A DNA stretch of 55,144 nucleotides from Pseudomonadota bacterium (GTDB lineage: Bacteria > Pseudomonadota > Alphaproteobacteria > Sphingomonadales > Sphingomonadaceae): the NCBI GenBank assembly GCA_023390415.1, contig JAEWCW010000057.1:1-55144 (forward strand). The letters are read 5' to 3'. The position numbers and the translations under genes were made by a program. Positions 49,382 through 55,144 of the stretch are shown piece by piece (within the stretch, counting starts at the first letter, position 1; each line of letters opens with the position of its first letter). Below the pieces are notes generated by a model. It saw only the letters and a program-made list of their open reading frames with translations. It made no database searches and had not been told where the DNA came from.

Positions 49382-51217
49382 TTATTGGGCGCGGGTGCGC
49401 GCGATATAGGCGTCGACCAGCTCTTCGAGCAGGTCGAGCGGTACGGCGCCGTTCTCGAGCACCGCTGCGTGGAAATCCCTGATGTCGAAGCGGCTTCCAA
49501 GCGCCTGGCGGGCGCGCTCGCGCAGCTCCAGGATCTTGAGCTGGCCGATCATGTAGCTGGTCGCCTGGCCGGGATTGTTGAAGTAGCGCTCCACTTCCTT
49601 GGCGGCGTCGCGCTCGGAGAGCAGGCCGTTGTCGCGGAAATATTGGATCGCCTGCTCGCGGGTCCAGCGCTGCGAATGGATGCCGGTGTCGACGACCAGC
49701 CGGATCGCCCGCCACAAGGCGGTCGAGAGCATGCCGAACTCGGAAATCGGCTCCTGATAAAAGCCCATCTCCTTGCCGAGCTGTTCGGCATAGAGGCCCC
49801 AGCCCTCCGAATAGGCGCCGTAGCCCCCGAAGCGGCGGAACTTCGGAATGTTCGGAAGCTCCTGGGCGAGCGCGATCTGGAAGTGATGGCCCGGCGCGCC
49901 CTCATGGTAGGAGATCGCCTCGGTTTGCGGGCGGAGCACCTGGTTCATGTCGGCGAGGTTGACGTAGTAGATGCCGGGGCGCGAGCCGTCCGCCGACGGC
50001 CGGTTGTAGAAGGCGACCGCGGCCGTGTCCTGCCGCCAGGTCTCGACCGCGCGCACCTCGAGCGGCGCCTGCGGCAGGCGGCGGAACCAGCGGGGCGCCG
50101 CCTCCATCACCTGGGCGATGAAGCGCCGCGCGTCGGCGAGATATTGCTGCCGGCCCGCATCGGTGTTCGGATATTTGAACTCCTGGCCCTCGTTGATGTG
50201 GCGGAAGAATTGCTGGAGCGTGCCGGTGAAGCCGACCTGGCGCTTGATCCGCTCCATCTCGCCATGGATTCGCGCGACCTGGTCCAGCCCGATCCGGTGG
50301 ATCTGCTCCGCGCTCAGGTCGGTCGTGGTCGAGTTGCGCAGCCGGTTGGCATAATATTCGGCGCCGTTGGGAAGGCTCCAGGCGCCGTTGTTCGCGGTCG
50401 CGCGCGGCTCGATCTCGTCGAGCGTGCGCAGGAACGTGTCGTAGCCGCGGCGGAACGGGCCGGTCAGCGCCGCGCGCGCGTCCGCGATGAGCCGCGCCTT
50501 GACGTCGTCGGCGATCTGCAGCCGGCCGACCTTGGCGTGGAAATCGGCGAAGACGGCGCTGTCATTGCCCTCGGTGAAGGGCGCGCCGGTGAGGATTCGG
50601 CGGCCGTCGGCGCGCACCGGCGCGAAGTTGAAACGCGGTGGGACGATGCCCATCGCGGTCTGGCGCCGCATGTTGGCCGCGATCTCGTTCATCACCCGCT
50701 CGACCTCGACCAGGCGCGAGACATAGGCCTCGGCATCCTCGATCGTGTCGATGCGGTGGTTGTTGATCAGGAAGACCGGAATCGAGCCCATCGGGCTGCC
50801 GTTGGTCGAGGCCGGGAAATTGTGCCAGCGCCAGGCGAAGTTGCGCCGGGAATCCTCAACCTCCTCCTCGAACATCCGGTAGCTGATCCGGCCGGCGGGC
50901 GAGAGGCGGGCGGGATCGAATTCGGCGCGGAGCCGCGCGAGCTGGCTCTCGGCGAGCTGAAGCTGCTGCTGGCGATAGGCGTCCGTATAATCGTTGAGCC
51001 GGTGGTAGAGTCGCTTCGAGCCGAGGCTGGTCAAAGTCTGCGGGTTTGACGCGATCGATTCCTCGAAGGCGGAATCGAGGAAGGCCAGCAAACGCGCGTC
51101 CTCGGCCTGGGCGGAAGGCTGCGCCGCCGCAGTCTCGGGCGCCGGGCTGGGGGCGGTGGCGCAGGCGGCGGTTGCGAGGAGAAGGGCGAGGATCGGAAGC
51201 GGCTTCTTCAACATCAT
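49382..51217 (-). CDS. Second DUF885 family lipoprotein, putative metallopeptidase
   Basis: The 611-residue paralogue of the 34.9-kb protein has a Sec-type lipobox signal (ILALLLATAAC) rather than a Tat signal. The zinc-site-like motif is YHEGAPGHHFQIALAQ, followed by GAYSEGWGLYAEQLGKEMGFY, and WTREQAIQYFRDNGLLSERD. The N-terminus is Ala/Pro-rich. It probably is an outer-membrane peptidase-like enzyme. Start at 51217 or at the next Met (51214). The DUF3297 gene follows. Confidence 0.87.
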   Translation of the reverse strand: MMLKKPLPILALLLATAACATAPSPAPETAAAQPSAQAEDARLLAFLDSAFEESIASNPQTLTSLGSKRLYHRLNDYTDAYRQQQLQLAESQLARLRAEFDPARLSPAGRISYRMFEEEVEDSRRNFAWRWHNFPASTNGSPMGSIPVFLINNHRIDTIEDAEAYVSRLVEVERVMNEIAANMRRQTAMGIVPPRFNFAPVRADGRRILTGAPFTEGNDSAVFADFHAKVGRLQIADDVKARLIADARAALTGPFRRGYDTFLRTLDEIEPRATANNGAWSLPNGAEYYANRLRNSTTTDLSAEQIHRIGLDQVARIHGEMERIKRQVGFTGTLQQFFRHINEGQEFKYPNTDAGRQQYLADARRFIAQVMEAAPRWFRRLPQAPLEVRAVETWRQDTAAVAFYNRPSADGSRPGIYYVNLADMNQVLRPQTEAISYHEGAPGHHFQIALAQELPNIPKFRRFGGYGAYSEGWGLYAEQLGKEMGFYQEPISEFGMLSTALWRAIRLVVDTGIHSQRWTREQAIQYFRDNGLLSERDAAKEVERYFNNPGQATSYMIGQLKILELRERARQALGSRFDIRDFHAAVLENGAVPLDLLEELVDAYIARTRAQ

Positions 51218-51266
51218 GTTCCTTCGATCGGAGGCGAGCCGTTCTTAGCGCGGCCTGCGCGCCCGT

Positions 51267-52190
51267 CTAGCGTCGTTGCGCTGTCCAGCAGGGGTCCCAG
51301 CTCGGCTCGGGCCCGAAGCGGCCGACAAGGAAGTCGACGAGCGCGCGGACCCTTGCGGTCGCGGCCCGCCCGGGCGGCATCACCGCGTGCAGCGCCGCCT
51401 CTTCGAGCGGATAGTCGGCGAGCACCGGCTCGACAGTCCCCGCCTCGAGCGCAGGCGCGGCGATGAAGGTCGGGAGCAGGCAGAGGCCGAGCCCGGCGGC
51501 CGCGGCGGCGAGCAGCATGTCGCCATTGTTGCTCCGCATCACCGGCGCGACCCGCACCGCCTCCCAGCGGTCTCCGACCCGGAAGCGCCAGGTCTCGTGG
51601 GCGTAGAGCAGGATGTCGTGCGCAGTGAGGTCGGCGGGGCGCTGCGGTCGGCCGTGCGCATCCAAATAGGCGGGGCTCCCCACCACCACCTTGCGCACCG
51701 GCGCAATCCGCCGCGCGATCAGGGCCGAGTCGGCGAGCTTGCCGATCCTCAGGGCGAGGTCGTAGCCGCCGGCTGCGAGATCGACATTGCGGTCCTCCAG
51801 CTCGACGTCCAGCTCCACTTTGGGGTGGGCTGCGGCGAATTCGGCGAGCGCCGGGGCGAGATAGCCGACTCCGAAGGAGAGGGGGGCGGTGACCCGCACC
51901 GGGCCGGCGATCTGCGTCACGGCCTCGGCCACCACCTCCTGCGCGGCCTCAAGGTCCGAGAGGATGTTCGACGCGCGCGCATAATAAGCCTCGCCGATGT
52001 CGGTCGGCTGGGCGCCGCGGGCAGTGCGGGTGAGGAGCCGCGCGCCGAGCTTTTCCTCGAGCCGCGCCACCCGGCGGGAGAGGACCGGCTTTGAGAGGCC
52101 CATACGCTCGGCGGCGCGGGCGAAGGAGCCGGTCTCTACGACCCGCACGAAGGCGAGCACGTCGACGAGGTCGGCGGTCGAGCGTTCCAT
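51267..52190 (-). CDS. LysR-family transcriptional regulator
   Basis: The 307-residue regulator has the N-terminal helix-turn-helix VLAFVRVVETGSFARAAERM and GLSKPVLSRRVARLEEKLGA, then a ligand-binding domain (RVTAPLSFGVGYLAPALAEF, YDLALRIGKLADSALIARRI, with YAHETWRFRV). It is of the group often paired with quinone- or azo-reducing enzymes and with oxidative-stress genes. It is divergent from azoR across 95 bases, and very likely controls it and itself. There are cysteines in its C-terminus (WDPCWTAQRR) but no OxyR pair. Confidence 0.93.
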   Translation of the reverse strand: MERSTADLVDVLAFVRVVETGSFARAAERMGLSKPVLSRRVARLEEKLGARLLTRTARGAQPTDIGEAYYARASNILSDLEAAQEVVAEAVTQIAGPVRVTAPLSFGVGYLAPALAEFAAAHPKVELDVELEDRNVDLAAGGYDLALRIGKLADSALIARRIAPVRKVVVGSPAYLDAHGRPQRPADLTAHDILLYAHETWRFRVGDRWEAVRVAPVMRSNNGDMLLAAAAAGLGLCLLPTFIAAPALEAGTVEPVLADYPLEEAALHAVMPPGRAATARVRALVDFLVGRFGPEPSWDPCWTAQRR

Positions 52191-52200
52191 CTAGCGCAAC

Positions 52201-52221
52201 ATCGCAATGCGTTTCATCGAT
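52201..52221. promoter_or_regulatory. Candidate LysR-type operator between the regulator and azoR
   Basis: ATCG (52201-52204) and CGAT (52218-52221) form an inverted pair with 13 bases between, of the T-N11-A kind bound by LysR proteins. It is in the 95-base divergent region (52191-52285), which holds both promoters. Confidence 0.35.
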
Positions 52222-52285
52222 CTTCCGACAACACTTCTAGCCCCCTACCTCCGCTGAGACAACCGCTTGAAAGGGGCTTATTGCC

Positions 52286-52900
52286 ATGAACGTCCTCAAT
52301 ATCCGCTCGAGCGCCAACGGCGCCGGATCCGTTTCGAACCGCCTTGCAGACGCCTTCCTCGCCAAGCTCGACGGGGCCCAGGTCACCGTGCGCGACGTCG
52401 GCGCGCAGCCGCTGCCGCACCTCGTCCCCGAGACGGTCGCGGCGATCCGCGCGACGCCGTCGACGCCGGCCGAGCTCGAGGCGCGCGCCCTCTCGGACGC
52501 GCTGATCGCCGAGCTCCAGGCCGCCGATCTGATCGTGATCGGATCGCCCATGTACAATTTCGGCATGAGCTCGACTCTCCGGACCTGGTTCGACCATGTC
52601 CTGCGCGCCGGGGTCACGTTCCGCTACACCGAGGCCGGCCCCGAGGGCCTGCTCAAGGGCAAGAAGGTGATCGTGATCCAGAGCCGTGCCGGCCTCTACA
52701 GCGAGGGCCCGGCCGCCGCGATGGACAGCCAGGAGCCGCATCTACGCACGCTGCTCGGCTTCATGGGCCTCGACGAGGACGTTACCTTCGTCAGTGCCGA
52801 GAAGCTCGCTTTCGGTCCCGAAGCCGCCGAGGCGGCGATCGCGGACGCAGCCGCTACGCTCGATCGGCTCGCGGCGCAGGAGCCTGCGCTCGCCGCCTGA
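52286..52900 (+). CDS. azoR: FMN-dependent NADH-azoreductase
   Basis: The 204-residue flavodoxin-like enzyme reduces quinones and azo dyes by two-electron transfer from NADH. The FMN site is NIRSSANGAGSVSNRLADAF near the start, SPMYNFGMSSTLRTWFDHVL (about 92-111) and the loop SRAGLYSEG. Length and motifs match AzoR. It is divergent from a LysR gene and followed by a pirin gene 41 bases later. The role is probably protection from electrophilic quinones. Confidence 0.94.
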   Translation: MNVLNIRSSANGAGSVSNRLADAFLAKLDGAQVTVRDVGAQPLPHLVPETVAAIRATPSTPAELEARALSDALIAELQAADLIVIGSPMYNFGMSSTLRTWFDHVLRAGVTFRYTEAGPEGLLKGKKVIVIQSRAGLYSEGPAAAMDSQEPHLRTLLGFMGLDEDVTFVSAEKLAFGPEAAEAAIADAAATLDRLAAQEPALAA

Positions 52901-52941
52901 ATACTTTCCCAGCAGCCGCTGGCCAGTCTAAGGAATATGAG

Positions 52942-53640
52942 ATGATCGACATCCGCACATTCGAGAGCCTCGGCCATGCCGACCATGGCTGGCTCAACGC
53001 CCGCCACCATTTCAGCTTCGCCAATTATTACGAACCGCGGCGAATGGGCTGGGGCGCGATCCGAGTCTGGAACGACGACGAGATCGCGGCCAAGTCCGGC
53101 TTCCCGCCCCATCCCCATTCGGACATGGAGATCATCACCTATGTCCGGAAGGGTGCGATCACCCACCAGGATTCGATGGGCAACAAGGGCCGCACCGAAG
53201 CCGGCGACGTTCAGGTGATGTCGGCCGGGACCGGCGTCCGCCACGCCGAATATAATCTGGAGGACGAGCAGACCACCTTGTTCCAGATCTGGGTGGAGAC
53301 CGACAAGCGCGGCGCCCAGCCGAGCTGGGGCGCGCGCAAGTTTCCCAAGACGGACCGCGCGGGGAGCTTCGTCACGCTCGCCAGCGGCTTCGCCGAGGAC
53401 GAGGAGGCGCTGAAGATCAACGCGGCGGCCCGCGTCCAGGGCGCGACGCTGAAGGCGGGCGAGACGGTCGAGCTCGACGTCGAGCCGAGCCGCCACGTCT
53501 ATCTCGTCCCGGTCGACGGCCGGATCGAGGTCAACGGGGTTGCCGCCAAGGCCCGCGACGGAGTCGCGGTGACCGGCGAGGAGCGGATCGCGATCCGCGC
53601 CCTCGAAGATACCGAGGTGGTATTGGTCGACGCCCGCTAA
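52942..53640 (+). CDS. Pirin family protein
   Basis: I start it at 52942 (MIDIRTFESLGHADHGWLNA), with AAGGAATATGAG before it; 232 residues, of the shorter YhhW type. The N-terminal cupin has the metal ligands in GFPPHPHSDMEIITYV (two His), THQDSMGN (His) and the Glu region SAGTGVRHAEYN. Some bacterial pirins act as quercetin dioxygenase. Linked to an azoreductase it would take part in defence against quinones or flavonoids (inference). The C-terminal cupin half is complete. Confidence 0.92.
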   Translation: MIDIRTFESLGHADHGWLNARHHFSFANYYEPRRMGWGAIRVWNDDEIAAKSGFPPHPHSDMEIITYVRKGAITHQDSMGNKGRTEAGDVQVMSAGTGVRHAEYNLEDEQTTLFQIWVETDKRGAQPSWGARKFPKTDRAGSFVTLASGFAEDEEALKINAAARVQGATLKAGETVELDVEPSRHVYLVPVDGRIEVNGVAAKARDGVAVTGEERIAIRALEDTEVVLVDAR

Positions 53641-53649
53641 GGCGCGTGG

Positions 53650-54036
53650 TCAGGATCGGCGCCGCGTCGGCTCTTCGCCGGCGCGGCGTCCGGCCGTCTT
53701 CGCCGTCCTGCCCTTGGCGGCGATCGGCCGCTCGGCCAGGAACTCCAGGCCGACCATCTGCCCGCGCACCCAGCGCACCGCGCATCGGGTGAGGAAGCAG
53801 GAATCGAAGCTGATCTCGATCGTCTCGCCGATATGCGGGGCGATGTCCGCCTCGATCATCGCGCCGTGGCTCGAGACGTTGTGCACCGGAACCCGAGCGG
53901 TCCTGCCGCGGAACCGGATTTCGGCGCTCTCGCAGACGTCGGGGTGGCGCGTCTCCGACCTTTGATCGGCACGCCGCCGCTCCCGCCTCGGGATGGCGAA
54001 GCCCGCCAGGCTGGGTTCGCTATCGTTGCGGGCCAT
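53650..54036 (-). CDS. Single-domain PilZ protein
   Basis: The 128-residue protein carries a PilZ domain, a receptor for cyclic di-GMP. The binding motif elements are the Arg-rich RRADQRSETRH and NVSSHGAMIEADIAPHIGE, with the RxxxR and N-x-S-x-x-G pattern. The C-terminal tail is basic. It lies six bases after the longer PilZ gene and shares the phrase SxHGAMIEADIAPHIGE with it, so the two came from a tandem duplication. Confidence 0.87.
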   Translation of the reverse strand: MARNDSEPSLAGFAIPRRERRRADQRSETRHPDVCESAEIRFRGRTARVPVHNVSSHGAMIEADIAPHIGETIEISFDSCFLTRCAVRWVRGQMVGLEFLAERPIAAKGRTAKTAGRRAGEEPTRRRS

Positions 54037-54042
54037 GCGCGC

Positions 54043-54822
54043 TTACACGCCCAGGTCCTGCGGCCCCTGCCGCTCCCAGGGTGCCTCCCAAGGCGAGGCG
54101 ACATCGGACGCGCTTGCGACGTCTGGTGCCGTGCCGCCGCCAAGCTGGCGCAGGTCGTAGCGCTCGTCGAACGCCACTCCGATCTGCCCGGCACGCGACC
54201 AGCGCACCCGTCCGGCGACGGCGCCCCCCCTGCCGAGATCGAGCACCACTGGAAGATCCCGCTCCAAATCCTCTTGAGCCTCCAGCATCGCGCCCGCGGC
54301 AGAGACGTTGCGCAGTCGCGCGTGCTGCGAGCCCTCGGTCCAGTGGATCACAGCGGTCCAGAGCAGGGCCTGGCGCGGCGGCCTGGGCTTGACCTGGCGC
54401 GGCTCGGGAGCGGCGTCCTTGCCCCTCCCGCGATCCCCGGCGATCACAGTCTCGGTGAAGAATTCCAGGCCGATCCGCGGGCTTCGGACCCAGCGCACCG
54501 TGCAATCGGTGCCGATGCAGCCTTCGAAGGCGATCTGCACGCGCTCGCCGATATGCGGCGCGATATCGGCCTCGATCATCGCGCCATGGTTCGAGACGTT
54601 GGTGACCCGCACCTCATAGTCAGCGTCGCGGAATCTCAGCGACGCGGTCTCTGAGACCATGACCTGCCGCTCCTCGCGCCGCTGGTTCGAGGTTCGCACC
54701 TCCGTGCGGGCGATGGCGAGGCCGGCGAGGTTCGCCTCGCCGCGAGGGGCCTTGTCGCCGCGCCTTACCACCAGCGCCTGCTCATCTCCGGCCAGCTTCG
54801 AACGCACCTCGCGCATCGCCAA
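54043..54822 (-). CDS. Double PilZ-domain protein
   Basis: The 259-residue protein has two PilZ-like domains. The first (about 45-130) holds RREERQ, NVSNHGAMIEADIAPHIGER and VRWVRSPRIGLEFF. The second (about 150-230) has NVSAAGAMLEAQEDL and VRWSRAGQIGVAF but lacks a clear RxxxR arm, so only the first is likely to bind cyclic di-GMP. The tail is low complexity. It is upstream of the single-domain gene, probably in one operon. Effects on motility or surface growth are likely but not shown. Confidence 0.87.
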   Translation of the reverse strand: MAMREVRSKLAGDEQALVVRRGDKAPRGEANLAGLAIARTEVRTSNQRREERQVMVSETASLRFRDADYEVRVTNVSNHGAMIEADIAPHIGERVQIAFEGCIGTDCTVRWVRSPRIGLEFFTETVIAGDRGRGKDAAPEPRQVKPRPPRQALLWTAVIHWTEGSQHARLRNVSAAGAMLEAQEDLERDLPVVLDLGRGGAVAGRVRWSRAGQIGVAFDERYDLRQLGGGTAPDVASASDVASPWEAPWERQGPQDLGV

Positions 54823-54878
54823 CTTCCTTCCAACGGACGGTTGGCGCGCCTTATGCCCCTCAAATGCTTTCCGTTTCG

Positions 54879-55144
54879 CTACCGGGGCCCGTCGCGCCGG
54901 AAGCGGTCCTCCTCGTAGCGCTCGTCGCGGATGATCTGGCGGTAGCCGCCGTTGCGGCCCCTGAGGCCGAGCAGCCCGAACAGGCCGAGCAGGCCGAGCA
55001 TCCCCCAGTCCCAGAAGCTCTCGGATTCGCGCACGGTCACCGACATGTCGTTGCCGTAAGGCGCGGTCGGATCGGCGAAGCCGTTCGGATAGGGAACGTC
55101 CGCGGGAAGCTCGATCGGGGCGGGCGCCGGGGCGGGGGCAGGGG
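54879..55144 (-). CDS. WGxxGxxG-type protein, C-terminal part, cut by the window edge
   Basis: Reading from the right edge, 87 codons are open and end with TAG (complement of 54879-54881). The fragment runs from a Pro/Ala linker through PYPNGFADPTAPYGNDMSV and WDWGMLGLLGLFGLLGLRG to a charged tail (RDERYEEDRFRRDGPR). The W-G-x-x-G-L-L-G-L-x-G hydrophobic segment is the mark of the WGxxGxxG family, small membrane proteins with no known role. The 5' end with a signal peptide is expected beyond the edge. Confidence 0.7.
   Translation of the reverse strand, partial: PAPAPAPAPIELPADVPYPNGFADPTAPYGNDMSVTVRESESFWDWGMLGLLGLFGLLGLRGRNGGYRQIIRDERYEEDRFRRDGPR

Overview
The window is about 55 kb of very GC-rich, tightly packed chromosomal DNA. 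No stretch longer than 300 bases lacks a gene. The gene set points to an alphaproteobacterium, most likely a sphingomonad: a CpdR-type cell-cycle response regulator, DUF2794, DUF3297, DUF2383 and PilZ proteins, an HprK-related kinase A cassette, alpha-type argG and many ATGA/GTGA overlaps. This placement is an inference from protein families; no 16S rRNA gene is present. I saw no prophage, insertion sequence or CRISPR array. The only mobile-type DNA is a set of short palindromic (REP/REPIN-like) repeats between 34.9 and 44.1 kb.

Layout. 0-5 kb: peroxide defence (katG, oxyR, ahpC, ahpD) beside a remnant of an S41 peptidase. 5-13.5 kb: housekeeping and envelope genes (L,D-transpeptidase, a stand-alone LigD-type polymerase domain, a secreted beta-propeller protein, cysE, DUF2794, a membrane protein, an SDR). 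13.6-16.2 kb: a compact cassette with a Tat-exported small protein, a PqqD-like protein, an HprK-like kinase and a nucleotidyltransferase, the best candidate for an uncharacterised peptide- or protein-modifying system. 16.2-18.4 kb: N-formylglutamate amidohydrolase, cpdR, a DUF1905 gene with no visible start codon, tRNA-Val(GAC) and a proline-rich mini-protein. 27.3-18.4 kb (minus strand): a probable eight-gene operon for aerobic 2-aminobenzoate (anthranilate) breakdown through CoA thioesters, ending in the glutathione-dependent formaldehyde detoxification pair.

34.8-29.2 kb (minus strand): argC-J-B-F-R-G with its own ArgR and a TGCATA-type operator just upstream of argC. Gene order and protein type look actinobacterial rather than alphaproteobacterial. 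34.9-39.9 kb: a DUF885 peptidase-like lipoprotein, an amidohydrolase, a DUF2383 stress protein, and a HAD phosphatase coupled to a possible 2H-phosphoesterase. 39.8-44.9 kb: a 40-residue mini-gene, divergent glpD/glpK, mmsB and a crotonase. 45-49 kb: a low-complexity lipoprotein, exonuclease III, and a large patatin-like protein whose catalytic halves are separated by a multi-pass membrane domain. 49-55 kb: DUF3297, a second DUF885 protein, a divergent LysR/azoreductase pair with pirin, two tandem PilZ proteins and the 3' end of a WGxxGxxG-type protein cut by the window edge.

How the parts work together. OxyR probably senses peroxide and drives ahpC/ahpD and perhaps katG. The arginine cluster is self-regulated by its own ArgR. 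The anthranilate operon feeds CoA intermediates into beta-oxidation-like steps, and its link with frmA/frmB suggests formaldehyde arises during growth on the true substrate. All functional calls come from reading motifs by eye, without database searches.
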